DNA from: Echinicola soli
GTDB lineage: Bacteria; Bacteroidota; Bacteroidia; Cytophagales; Cyclobacteriaceae
Direction of reading: 5' to 3'
DNA length: 64,000 nucleotides
Assembly: GCF_006575665.1 (NCBI RefSeq)
Contig: NZ_CP041253.1
Span: 935,501-999,500, forward strand
A program made the position numbers and the translations under genes. A model generated the notes under the pieces. That model was not told the DNA's origin and did no database searches. It saw nothing but the letters and a program-made list of their open reading frames with translations. Numbering within the stretch: the first letter of the stretch is position 1; each line of letters opens with the position of its first letter. Shown here piece after piece: positions 53,889 to 62,586 of the stretch.

Positions 53889-55367
53889 CTATCCTTCGAT
53901 TTCACGTAGCAATTTTACTAACTCACTTACTTTTTCAGGATACTTCCCATAGAGATTGTCTTGCTCACCAGGATCCCGGTCCAAATTGTACAATTGTCCA
54001 TCGGTAGCAATCCCATAGCCATCAGGGAATATTCCATCACTAAAGCCTCCTGATTTTGGTGAAAGGATAAGCTTCCACGCTCCTTTCCGGATAGCAAAGA
54101 CGCCCTGGTGGGAGTGGTGTACCAAATGTTCTCTGACCGGCGCATCATTGTCCTTCAGGGCTTCCAGCAGGCTAACACCATCCGGAGAAACATCCGGCTT
54201 GGAATCCATCCCCAGGATATCCAGGACAGTAGCCATAATGTCCAACGAGGAAACCAGACCATTATTCCACTCTCCCGGGGCCACATGACCAGGCCACTTT
54301 ACCATAAAGGGCACGCGATGCCCTCCTTCCCAGGCATCCCCTTTAAGGCCTCTCCATGGACCATTGGCCCTGTCGCCGTAATCTTCTATGACCGATGCAA
54401 TGGGGCCCGAAGAGTTTTCTCCGTTCCTTGCCGGTGATCCATTATCACTGGTAAATACCACAATTGTATTGTCTGCAATACCTTTCTGCTCCAGTACTTC
54501 CATCACCTGCCCTACCGTCCAGTCCACTTCCTGTACAAAATCCCCATAAGCACCGGCTTCGCTGGTTCGCTTAAATTGCTCCGACGGAGCAATAGGTGTA
54601 TGTGGTGCGGTCAGCGCAAAATATAAGAAAAACGGCTGTTCCTTATCAGCTGCCTCTTCTATGTAATCGACAGCCTTTTGGGTAATGGCCGGCATCACTC
54701 CTTCCAGTGTCCAACCCGGAGCCATAGCCCCGGAATGACCAAATAGTCCTTTTGGTTTCTGGACTGTTGGCAGCACTTCCACATTTTCGTTTTTGATAAA
54801 TGTGTAAGGAGGAAAGTTAGGCACATCGTCTCCAAAATAATAATCAAATCCAGCAGCAAGTGGACCACCAGTGATGGATTTGGAATAATCTACCTCCATT
54901 CCATTATTCTCTGTAGCGGGCATATTATCCTGTGTAGGCCAGTTCCATCCCAAATGCCACTTCCCTATCGCTGCCGTACGATAACCGGCAGTTTTGAGCA
55001 TTTTCGGAAGCGTTTCTCTTTCTTCCTCGATCAATGGCCCATCCCATGGCCAAAGTACTCCCTTTTTCAGTCCTGTCCGCCAGCTGTACCGCCCCGTCAA
55101 AATCCCGTACCTAGTTGGTGTACAGACTGCAGAGGGAGAATGCGCATCTGTAAATGCCATTCCTTCTGATGCCAATTTATCAATATAAGGTGTCTTGACC
55201 TTTGCTGAAGGATTATAGGCTACGACGTCGCCATAGCCCATGTCATCGGCCAAGATCAGCACAATATTGGGCTTTCTGGAATCTTTTCGGGGCTTGGAAC
55301 TACATGAAGCAAACAACTGCGAGAGCAGCATAACTGTCACATAAAAAACTGATAAGCGAATGATCAT
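53889..55367 (-). CDS. Sulfatase, arylsulfatase A type, lipoprotein
   Basis: The 492-residue protein hydrolyses sulfate esters, probably from marine polysaccharides. A lipoprotein signal with lipobox LFASC (Cys22) puts it in the envelope. Metal-binding Asp41-Asp42 in LADDMGYGD and Cys82 in the formylglycine motif CTPTR (82-86) mark an S1-family sulfatase that needs Cys-type maturation. KWHLG, HTPIAP and FTSDNGSP hold the remaining active-site residues. No maturase gene, SusCD pair or glycoside hydrolase is adjacent, so its substrate cannot be read from context. Confidence 0.95.
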   Translation of the reverse strand: MIIRLSVFYVTVMLLSQLFASCSSKPRKDSRKPNIVLILADDMGYGDVVAYNPSAKVKTPYIDKLASEGMAFTDAHSPSAVCTPTRYGILTGRYSWRTGLKKGVLWPWDGPLIEEERETLPKMLKTAGYRTAAIGKWHLGWNWPTQDNMPATENNGMEVDYSKSITGGPLAAGFDYYFGDDVPNFPPYTFIKNENVEVLPTVQKPKGLFGHSGAMAPGWTLEGVMPAITQKAVDYIEEAADKEQPFFLYFALTAPHTPIAPSEQFKRTSEAGAYGDFVQEVDWTVGQVMEVLEQKGIADNTIVVFTSDNGSPARNGENSSGPIASVIEDYGDRANGPWRGLKGDAWEGGHRVPFMVKWPGHVAPGEWNNGLVSSLDIMATVLDILGMDSKPDVSPDGVSLLEALKDNDAPVREHLVHHSHQGVFAIRKGAWKLILSPKSGGFSDGIFPDGYGIATDGQLYNLDRDPGEQDNLYGKYPEKVSELVKLLREIEG

Positions 55368-55435
55368 TACTGGTCCTTTTGGACTAAAAATATAGAAAAG
55401 TTTTCAGACAACCTACTTTATTTAAACCCCCCCCC

Positions 55436-56335
55436 TTAACTTACAGCATTTTCTTTCGCTTCAAGCGATTCTACAAAGCCTTTGATATCCTCAATCTTTT
55501 CCAATAATCTTACATTCCCTGGCAGCTCGACCGGTGTTCTCAAAATCTGATACCCCGAAACAATCAATTCGCTGTCACAAAAAATATCACCCAACTCATC
55601 CAAGTAAGCCTGTAAATCTTCGGTATCAGGGGAAGTGGTGATGACCGTGATCAAAAATTCGGGTTGATGATAATTATACACTTCGATCAAGTCATCCTTA
55701 GGGGTACTTTGGCCCAAATAGATCACCCGATGTCCTTCGCGCTTGATCAAGTAAGAAGCAAATAGTAAGGATATTTCATGCAATTCTCCTTCCGGAAGAA
55801 AAAGCAAAAATTTCTTTCCACTGCCCTGGTAGACAAACTGGTCAATGGCTACGATTAGCTTTTGGCGAATAAGGTTACTTATAAAGTGCTCCTGCGCAGG
55901 ACTGATACTGCCTATCTGCCATAGCAAACCTATCTTAGCCAAAAAAGGATATATCACACGAAGCATCGTCTCATCAAAACCAATGCTGCGCTGGTTAATG
56001 GACAATATCCTATCGAAACTCTCTTCATCTATTTCAATCATGGAAACGGTCAATGCATGGATCTGATCTTCATATGCAAGTGCCCCTTCAGTGAGTGAAA
56101 TCACCTTATTCCGAATGTCTGCTGGTGACATTTTGACAATTTTCGAAATCTTAAAGCCATTGTTATTGAGTAGCGCAACATTTAGAATGAGCTTTAGATC
56201 TGTATCGTCATAGTATCGGATATTCGTTTTCGTGCGTTTAGGCTGCACCAAATTGTATCGCTGCTCCCAAATTCTCAATGTATGGGCTTTGATACCAGAT
56301 AAGTGCTCTAGATCTTTGATCGAATAGCTACTCAT
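55436..56335 (-). CDS. MerR-family regulator with cobalamin-binding-type domain (CarH/LitR-like)
   Basis: The 299-residue protein has an N-terminal MerR helix-turn-helix (SIKDLEHLSGIKAHTLRIWEQRYN) and a C-terminal half like the B12-dependent light sensors CarH and LitR. The four-helix part holds Trp139 and Glu149-His150, which fit the W-x9-EH motif that surrounds adenosylcobalamin. The Rossmann part has ELHEIS with His186, close to the E-x-H-x-x-G motif but with Ser for Gly. It overlaps crtZ by ATGA. By analogy it may repress carotenoid genes in the dark; whether B12 is bound here needs testing because of the Ser substitution. Confidence 0.85.
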   Translation of the reverse strand: MSSYSIKDLEHLSGIKAHTLRIWEQRYNLVQPKRTKTNIRYYDDTDLKLILNVALLNNNGFKISKIVKMSPADIRNKVISLTEGALAYEDQIHALTVSMIEIDEESFDRILSINQRSIGFDETMLRVIYPFLAKIGLLWQIGSISPAQEHFISNLIRQKLIVAIDQFVYQGSGKKFLLFLPEGELHEISLLFASYLIKREGHRVIYLGQSTPKDDLIEVYNYHQPEFLITVITTSPDTEDLQAYLDELGDIFCDSELIVSGYQILRTPVELPGNVRLLEKIEDIKGFVESLEAKENAVS

Positions 56336-56778
56336 TTCTCTCCTGCTTTGAAATACTTAAATGGCACAAAGAACAACCCGTAGGCCTCTGAACCTCTTCT
56401 CTTGTTATCCGCGTGATGAGCTTGGTGCGCCCTTACAAAACCTCTCCAAAAACCCCTTCCGGGTCTTTTGAACCATTTCACTCTTCGGTGTATAATGACA
56501 TCATGAAAGAAAAAATAACTCATTCCATAAGCGCTTATCCCTATCCCAAGCCAAAACCGGTAGTCGAATTGATCGTATCCCAAAAGCATCAAGGCAATCG
56601 CTATTCCACCAAACAAGGCAGAAAACACATCATTCCTTTCGAACGGGCCTTTTGTAGCCTGATGATGGGTTTTATGGATATTCCAAAAGATTCCATGCAT
56701 CAGGTATTTATGGATGCCCCATCCGGCAAGTTCCATAAAAACAAAGCCAATAACCACATACAATACTGCTTCCAACAT
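56332..56778 (-). CDS. crtZ: Beta-carotene hydroxylase, CrtZ type
   Basis: The 148-residue membrane enzyme is a non-haem di-iron hydroxylase of the fatty acid hydroxylase superfamily that makes zeaxanthin from beta-carotene. The His clusters are HKYLMH, HKTHH, FFHDVIIHRR and HQAHH. Three to four hydrophobic segments are present. It is first in a two-gene unit with the MerR/B12-type regulator, with which it overlaps by 4 bases. crtB, crtI and crtY are not in the window. Confidence 0.92.
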   Translation of the reverse strand: MLEAVLYVVIGFVFMELAGWGIHKYLMHGIFWNIHKTHHQATKGPFERNDVFSALFGGIAIALMLLGYDQFDYRFWLGIGISAYGMSYFFFHDVIIHRRVKWFKRPGRGFWRGFVRAHQAHHADNKRRGSEAYGLFFVPFKYFKAGEK

Positions 56779-56963
56779 GTTTCAATAACTTTCCTCGGAG
56801 TCCAATTGTTTATTTAGCGTGATGATAAAAACCAAGCCAAGGTTCCTTTTATGCCTTTTCCACTTATCAAATCAACTGAAATGGCTACTTTTGCATTGGC
56901 ATATTAAAGCAAATCTACACCTTTTGTTTAACAAGATCACTAATAAAGATAAACAAAATAATA

Positions 56964-57266
56964 ATGATTTTATACAACGTTACCGTTAACATCGACCAAT
57001 CAGTAGAAAAAGAATGGATCAAATGGATGAAGGACGAGCATATTCCGGCAGTGATGGCCACTGGCCTATTTGTCGAAAACAAGTTTTTCCGATTGATGCA
57101 CGATAATGAAGATGGTGGGGTGAATTATTCTATACAATTCTTCGCCGATTCGATGGAAAAAATAAAGGAATACCAAGAAAAACACGCAAAGGACCTGCAG
57201 GAAAAATTCAGACTGCGCTTTCAGGATCGTTACGTTATATTCAGATCACTACTTGAGCAGGTGTAA
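56964..57266 (+). CDS. DUF4286 family protein
   Basis: The 100-residue cytoplasmic protein has the family pattern: MILYNVTVNIDQSVEKEWIKWMKDEHIPAVMATGLF at the start and a strand-rich middle ending RYVIFRSLLEQV. DUF4286 has a ferredoxin-like dimeric alpha-beta barrel look but no assigned function. It is divergent from crtZ. A TACTTTTG at 56886-56893 matches TAnnTTTG and could be its -7 element, 70 bases upstream of the ATG. Confidence 0.88.
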   Translation: MILYNVTVNIDQSVEKEWIKWMKDEHIPAVMATGLFVENKFFRLMHDNEDGGVNYSIQFFADSMEKIKEYQEKHAKDLQEKFRLRFQDRYVIFRSLLEQV

Positions 57267-57302
57267 ACTAGTTAAACACTAAAATGTATTATTTTAGCCA
57301 AA

Positions 57303-57346
57303 CCCCTCATAGCCTCCCCTGATCAGTGCAGGAGAGGCTAAGGGGG
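57303..57346. repeat. Long palindrome of the CCCCT...AGGGG type
   Basis: CCCCTcATAGCCTCcCCTG pairs with CAGGagAGGCTAaGGGGG around a short loop, with a few mismatches. No T run follows on either strand, so it is more likely a dispersed repeat than a terminator, although it does sit between two convergent genes. Confidence 0.55.
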
Positions 57347-57403
57347 ATCCGGCTAGATACTCGTGGCCCGATACTTTCTTTTTCTTTCCTCTTGGTTCTA
57401 TAT

Positions 57404-57883
57404 TTACTGCCCTAGCCGCTCTCTAATTTCTGTAGACTGCAGGTGGCAGTTATACCATCCGCCTTCTATTGCAGCGTTATATTTGTTGTAAAAATTGATT
57501 GCAGGGTCGTTCCAGTCCAGCACTTGCCACATCATACCAGTGCAGTTCTCTTCAATGGACTTTTTCATTACCCTCTCAAAAAGCAACTTGCCGGCACCCT
57601 TTCCGCGTTCTTTCTCCGTCACAATATAATCCTCCAAATACAGCCGTTTGCCTTTCCAGGTACTGTACCGATAATAGTATATCGCCGTACCAATGATCTC
57701 TTGGCTACTGTCCTTCTCCAATACAAAAAAGCCGTACACCGGATTGGGACCAAAACCATCCTTTTCCATCATTGCCACCGTATTGGTCACCTCTTCAGGG
57801 GCTTTTTCATACAATGCCAGTTCTTCAATAAGCTCAAAGATCCTGGGCAAATCTTCTATTTTTCCTTCTCTGATCGTATACAT
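57404..57883 (-). CDS. GNAT-family N-acetyltransferase, diamine-acetyltransferase-like
   Basis: The 159-residue acetyltransferase has the acetyl-CoA loop motif EKERGKGAGKLLFERVM and the LYLEDYIVTEKERGKG segment typical of the spermidine/thialysine N-acetyltransferase group (SAT1/SAT2). It also has WQVLDWNDPAINFYNKYNA and an early IFELIEELALYEKAPEEV. The acceptor could be a polyamine or thialysine-like amine but is not proven. It is convergent with the DUF4286 gene and stands alone. Confidence 0.9.
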   Translation of the reverse strand: MYTIREGKIEDLPRIFELIEELALYEKAPEEVTNTVAMMEKDGFGPNPVYGFFVLEKDSSQEIIGTAIYYYRYSTWKGKRLYLEDYIVTEKERGKGAGKLLFERVMKKSIEENCTGMMWQVLDWNDPAINFYNKYNAAIEGGWYNCHLQSTEIRERLGQ

Positions 57884-58053
57884 ATATTCGAAATTAGAAA
57901 ATTTTGGAAAAAGAACTAACCTCGCACTTCTTTTTGGGCATTTCAGATGCTAGATTTAGATGGAATGCACATAAGGACTGATAGAAGCCTTGGTGCCACT
58001 AGTTTGACAACCGAATCTGCTTTTCTAAAAAACCATTATTAAATATCATAGTT

Positions 58054-58824
58054 ATGTTTTTGTCCATTGATGCAGGTAATTCTAATATCGTTTTTGGTTT
58101 CTATGATTCCAAAAAGCAAAAATGGGACCCGGTGCTCCGTATTGACACACAGCGGGCCAGGGAGTTTAACTACCTGCAGAAAAACATGAATCTATTCTTT
58201 TTGGAATCCCACATTTCCCCATCGGACATTTCCACCGTTGGTATCAGCTCTGTAGTCCCAGAGATCAATGATAACCTTAAAAAGGCAGTAAGAACCTTTC
58301 TCCATCAAGATGCCTTTTTCATCACCGAAAGGAGCTACAAGCCTATGACAGTTACCACCAAAAAACCGGCAGAAATGGGTACTGACCTGATGGCAAATGC
58401 CGTAGCGGCCTTTGACTACTACGGATCGGCCTGTATTGTCGTTGATTTTGGTACTGCGCTGACCTTTACCATAATTGACAGTAAAGGCGAAATTCTAGGG
58501 GTCAACATCGTCCCCGGCCTAAAGACAGCAATCAATTCTCTTTTCACAAATACTTCAAAATTACCAGAAGTCCAACTAGAACTGCCAACATCAGCCATTG
58601 GGAAAAACACTGTTCACTCCATCCAGGCAGGTATTTTATATGGCTATACCGGCCTGGTTCGCGGTATGCTGGAAGCCATCAGAAAGGAACTTCCCCAACA
58701 CTTTAAAGTCATGGCCACTGGAGGATTGTCTAAAATTCTTACCAATCTAGAAGGGGATTTTGATAAGGTCGATAAAAACCTTACACTAAAGGGCATAAAA
58801 CTAATCACTGAAAAAAACAGCTAA
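58054..58824 (+). CDS. coaX: Type III pantothenate kinase
   Basis: The 256-residue kinase phosphorylates pantothenate, the first step of coenzyme A synthesis. ASKHA-fold motifs are LSIDAGNSNIVFGF (phosphate 1), the GTDLMANAVAAF segment, VVDFGTALTFTIID (phosphate 2 with the catalytic Asp region), and MATGGLSKIL (adenosine). Its length and end match the family. It is transcribed alone, followed by repeat-like DNA. Confidence 0.94.
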   Translation: MFLSIDAGNSNIVFGFYDSKKQKWDPVLRIDTQRAREFNYLQKNMNLFFLESHISPSDISTVGISSVVPEINDNLKKAVRTFLHQDAFFITERSYKPMTVTTKKPAEMGTDLMANAVAAFDYYGSACIVVDFGTALTFTIIDSKGEILGVNIVPGLKTAINSLFTNTSKLPEVQLELPTSAIGKNTVHSIQAGILYGYTGLVRGMLEAIRKELPQHFKVMATGGLSKILTNLEGDFDKVDKNLTLKGIKLITEKNS

Positions 58825-59255
58825 TATGATTTTTATAACGCTTATTCCGGCATTAATGCCGTTTTAGCTAGGAGCAGACAGTGACAAAGCTGTCATTCCG
58901 ACGAATAGCCTGTCCTGATACATCGGGAAGGAATCTCTCTCACACATACTGATTGAAAAGATCCTTTCCAGATCTGTCGGGATCAGGATAGCCTGCCCAG
59001 CATGACTATCGGGGACATACGGTAACTAAACGGCATTGATTCCGGCACCCTAATTCTTCCAACTTTCACTCTTAACACTCCTTAAAACAACTGCAGAAGT
59101 CTCCCAATGTTTTCATGGTATTATTCAACAATATGAAGTATAATTTAATAATTATAATTAATATAAAACTATTTAGGCTATTTTTAATTAAAAATTATAC
59201 TTTTTGAATATTACTTTTCATATATTAAACCTGTTCGAATCATTATTTAATTATT
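58825..59255. other. Repeat DNA followed by AT-rich leader
   Basis: 58880-59020 contains CTGTCATTCCGACGAATAGC, CCTGTCCTGATACATCGGG and GGAATCTC words, typical of a palindromic dispersed repeat. CCTGATA/TATCGGG pieces recur within it and near 29596. From 59110 to 59255 the DNA becomes very AT-rich up to the ATG of the next gene, unlike the rest of the window. Confidence 0.5.
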
Positions 59256-60545
59256 ATGAGACCCTTATTTAAAGATAGGATAGCAAGCGTTAAAATCCAT
59301 TTACTTTCATTCTTTTGTTTATTTCAATTGCAGTTTTCCTGCGGCACCATACCTGATTTAGTACCTCCCGCTACCCCAGACCAAGTCCAGAATGTTTTCG
59401 ATGAATTGGATTCCAGGTACGTTTTTGCCAGTGCACTATCTTCAATTCTGTCTGATGCGGACATTCGGAAATTTATCAAGGCAAAGGTTATGGAGCAATT
59501 TGATGGTGATTATAATTTTCTATATATCCAAGCAAAAGACGAAGCTATTGGGGGATCAGCACTTAGTGGTCGTACATTAAAACAGGCTTTATCCGAAACA
59601 AGTGCCGAGAAAAAACCAATATTCGAGCACTTTGAATTTGATCCTTTGTTACAAATCGCTATTCGTGGAATACCCGGTGCCGCCGAAAATTGGGATCCAG
59701 ATACATACCAACCATTAGTGCTCTATATTCCGGAAAAAACAGATCCGGACAAAGCCCCTTTCCTTCCCGCCATTACCCCTTCTGGAGAGTTAATCGAGTT
59801 CAATCATAAAGAGGCATCCGAGATGCCCGTTATTCTCATCGATATAAATGAACGCATTATTAAGACCCCAAAAGAAATAGTCCTTGGAGAAAAAACTTCT
59901 TTTTATGATGGTAATGTTGCGCCGTATTTTAGTGATCATCAATTTAACTACTTTCTTATCACACAGCTCAGTAATTCCAATACTGAACCAAATACGGAAG
60001 GAAGTCAAGAAGGCCAGACTAAGGAAAGACAATACGCTCACTTTTTTGAAAAAGAGCTTCTCGAAGCGTTTAAGTTTACTACGCACCGTGCGCTTATAAA
60101 CGCCGTACCATGGCTTGATGGTAAACCTGAATTAAGATTTTTTGTTATCTGGAACATCCACTCAATCGCCAATATAGATTATTTTCACAAATGGCTACCC
60201 ATGTCAAAGGACAGGAGTAGATACAAAGATTGCGGCTTCCTAGGTGGGTGCACCACTGAATGGGTTGATTCGGGTGAATCGTTATTTCATTGGGATTTGA
60301 ATGCCCACTCAGAAACGGTAGTTTATCATTGGTTTGAAGTGGACGCCGGTAGAAACGATAATTTTAGATATATCTATTCCAATAATGTAATGGGAGTAAA
60401 TGATGTTCCTCAAAAAATGCAAATTACATTAAGGGGAATAGATAGTAATGATGATGACCTGGGAAATACAAAGGTTAATTTTTATGACGAGCTAAAAACA
60501 GTGTACTCCACTGGAATCATTGACTTTTCTTTAGGCATCAAATAA
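59256..60545 (+). CDS. Exported protein of unknown function in AT-rich setting
   Basis: I do not recognise this 429-residue protein. It has an N-terminal hydrophobic stretch (HLLSFFCLFQLQFSCG) that could be a signal; Cys29 is preceded by QFS, a poor lipobox, so lipoprotein status is uncertain. The sequence is globular and polar, with FEFDPLLQIAIRGIPGAAENWDP, VPWLDGKPELRFFVIW, a short Cys-containing DCGFLGGCTTEW, and a C-terminal beta-sandwich-like segment with SNNVMGVNDVPQKMQITL. It has no partner genes. Upstream DNA and codon choice look more AT-rich than in neighbouring genes, which suggests horizontal gain. Confidence 0.65.
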   Translation: MRPLFKDRIASVKIHLLSFFCLFQLQFSCGTIPDLVPPATPDQVQNVFDELDSRYVFASALSSILSDADIRKFIKAKVMEQFDGDYNFLYIQAKDEAIGGSALSGRTLKQALSETSAEKKPIFEHFEFDPLLQIAIRGIPGAAENWDPDTYQPLVLYIPEKTDPDKAPFLPAITPSGELIEFNHKEASEMPVILIDINERIIKTPKEIVLGEKTSFYDGNVAPYFSDHQFNYFLITQLSNSNTEPNTEGSQEGQTKERQYAHFFEKELLEAFKFTTHRALINAVPWLDGKPELRFFVIWNIHSIANIDYFHKWLPMSKDRSRYKDCGFLGGCTTEWVDSGESLFHWDLNAHSETVVYHWFEVDAGRNDNFRYIYSNNVMGVNDVPQKMQITLRGIDSNDDDLGNTKVNFYDELKTVYSTGIIDFSLGIK

Positions 60546-60812
60546 TCGTGTCCTCTTTTCCTGTAAATTAGTGATCAATCCATCGAATACCTTCTGTTCT
60601 CGACTGGTACACCTTTCTAATCCCTAATTGGTGTCGAGGTAATTTTGGACGGAGCGCAGGAGATCTGAGATGGCAGGACCAGTCGCGTAGATTGGGCAGA
60701 TTTTCGATAATTCTCTTTTTTAGCCACAAAGGCGCCAAGACATAACAAATGAATGAAAACCTTACCCCGCCCACAGAAATATGGCTTGACCACATATTTC
60801 GTGTTAATCGAC

Positions 60813-60846
60813 ATTCCAAAAAAAAACGGAGCTTATTCGGCTCCGT
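60813..60846 (-). terminator. Rho-independent terminator overlapping the end of the RNase G gene
   Basis: On the minus strand ACGGAGC and GCTCCGT pair around a 7-base loop, followed by eight or more T residues. The 5' arm lies within the last codons of the gene, whose stop is at 60833-60835. Confidence 0.85.
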
Positions 60847-62404
60847 CTTTTACATTAAGTTCTATTTCTTCTCCTGTTTCATCCAGGAATTTATACTCCG
60901 TCACTGGTAATGAAGAATCTTTGATCAGTTTTACCCACTTGAAATACTTAAAAAACCATTTCACCCTTTTCGAGAACATGCCTTGGGTAAAGTAGGCATG
61001 AAGATAAGGGTGCAAACCTATTTTTATACTTGGTAAGTTTTGGTGTACTGCAGTATAATCAAGGTCTCTTTCCAGTTTATCAGCCACCAGGATGGAAGCC
61101 TGGATTTTTCCTGTACCATTACATGAAGGACAGGTTTCTTTCGTTACAATGTTTACTTCGGGTCTTACACGCTGCCTGGTAATCTGCATTAGACCAAACT
61201 TGGTAAGGGGCAGCACTGTATTTTTTGACCTATCGTCCTTCATTGCAGTTTTCATCGCATCATAAACGGCCCTTTTGTTATCGGCCTTTTTCATGTCGAT
61301 GAAGTCAATGACGATAATCCCCCCCATATCTCGGAGGCGAAGTTGTCTGGCAATTTCTTTGACAGCCACCAGGTTAGTTTTTAATGCTGTTGTCTCCTGG
61401 TCGCTTTCTTGATTGGACTTGTTTCCGCTGTTCACGTCGATGACGTGTAGCGCTTCGGTGTGCTCGATGATGAGATAGCCACCGTGGGGTAGGCTCACCG
61501 ACTGTCCAAAGAGACTCTTTATCTGCTTTTCTATTCCAAAACTTTCAAAGAGCTTAGCTTTTCCGTTGTAAAGCTTAACAATTTTTTCCTTTTCAGGGGC
61601 GATCGATCTAATATAAGATCGAATCTGATCATAGATTAATTCATCCTCTACCGTGATTGCATCGAATGATTCATTGAGCAAGTCTCTCACAATGGAGCTC
61701 GCCATGCTCATTTCTCCTATCACCTTGTCTTTACTCTTGGCCTTCATCAGCTTTTTCATGCCATCATCCCAGGATTGCACCAGATTTCTGAGGTCTTTGT
61801 CCAGTTCTGTGACGGACTGGCTCTCTGCTACTGTTCTGATGATCACCCCGAAATTATCGGGCTTAATGGAAGTGATGAGCCTGGCCAGCCTTCTTCGTTC
61901 TTCAGCTTTTCGGATCTTCTTGGATACGTTTACTGCATTAGAAAAAGGCACCAGTACCAAATAACGACCGGCTAAGGAGAGCTCACAGGATAGTCGTGGG
62001 CCTTTCGTGGAGATCGGCTCCTTTACAACCTGAACTAATATTTGATTATTTTTAGAAAGGACTTGGGAAATCTTTCCCAGCTTTTCTATCTCAGGTTCTA
62101 GTTTAAACCCTTTAAGTGTAGGTTGCTCTGTGTGATTGTTCCTGATCTGTTTGATATACTTGATCAGGCTCTTCACCTTCGGCCCCAAGTCCTGGTAATG
62201 CAAAAAAGCATCCTTTTCGTATCCGACATCAATGAATCCTGCATTCAGGCCATTGACGATCTTTCGGACCGTTCCCAGGTACATGTCCCCCACTTTAAAC
62301 TGGTTGTTCTCTTCATCGGAATGAAGCTCTACCAGTCCTTTATTTTTCAAAAGGGCTATGCGACTACCGTTTTGAGCAGAATCAATTACTAATTCCGTAC
62401 TCAA
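60833..62404 (-). CDS. rng: Ribonuclease E/G family protein
   Basis: The 523-residue endoribonuclease processes rRNA and mRNA. It begins STELVIDSAQNGSRIALL, with an S1 domain around 37-125 (GDMYLGTVRKIVNGLNAGFIDVGYEKDAFLHY). The DNase I-like catalytic part has the metal-binding Asp residues in HVIDVNSGNKS and IIVIDFIDMKK. The zinc-link CPSCNGTGK follows. Its length fits RNase G rather than full RNase E. The start codon is TTG: a stop lies 18 bases upstream and no ATG intervenes. An SD-like AAAGGAG sits a few bases before it. It ends the HU-TPR-COX24-rng gene series. Confidence 0.94.
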   Translation of the reverse strand: MSTELVIDSAQNGSRIALLKNKGLVELHSDEENNQFKVGDMYLGTVRKIVNGLNAGFIDVGYEKDAFLHYQDLGPKVKSLIKYIKQIRNNHTEQPTLKGFKLEPEIEKLGKISQVLSKNNQILVQVVKEPISTKGPRLSCELSLAGRYLVLVPFSNAVNVSKKIRKAEERRRLARLITSIKPDNFGVIIRTVAESQSVTELDKDLRNLVQSWDDGMKKLMKAKSKDKVIGEMSMASSIVRDLLNESFDAITVEDELIYDQIRSYIRSIAPEKEKIVKLYNGKAKLFESFGIEKQIKSLFGQSVSLPHGGYLIIEHTEALHVIDVNSGNKSNQESDQETTALKTNLVAVKEIARQLRLRDMGGIIVIDFIDMKKADNKRAVYDAMKTAMKDDRSKNTVLPLTKFGLMQITRQRVRPEVNIVTKETCPSCNGTGKIQASILVADKLERDLDYTAVHQNLPSIKIGLHPYLHAYFTQGMFSKRVKWFFKYFKWVKLIKDSSLPVTEYKFLDETGEEIELNVKDGAE

Positions 62405-62467
62405 ATCGTGTCTCCTTTCTTATGTTAATGAACGTTTTTGTGTAAAAACTCAAAAAGAAGAAGTGTA

Positions 62468-62557
62468 TTACTTCTTCTTATGTCTGTTTTTTCTCAGTCT
62501 TTTCTTACGCTTGTGCGTAGAGATCTTATGTCTTTTTCTTTTTTTACCGCAAGGCAT
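62468..62557 (-). CDS. AURKAIP1/COX24-domain small basic protein (29 residues)
   Basis: This gene is too short for usual ORF calls. From the ATG at 62557 it encodes 29 residues beginning MPCGKKRKRHKISTHKRKKR and ending RHKKK, almost all Lys, Arg and His. The KRKRHKxxTHKRKKRLRKNR pattern fits the COX24/AURKAIP1 C-terminal domain, present as a free small protein in Bacteroidota. It is a likely ribosome-associated protein; mitochondrial AURKAIP1 (mS38) is a ribosomal subunit. It lies between the TPR gene and RNase G on the same strand. Confidence 0.88.
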   Translation of the reverse strand: MPCGKKRKRHKISTHKRKKRLRKNRHKKK

Positions 62558-62586
62558 AATCTTATGGATTTAAGTTTAACAATTTT

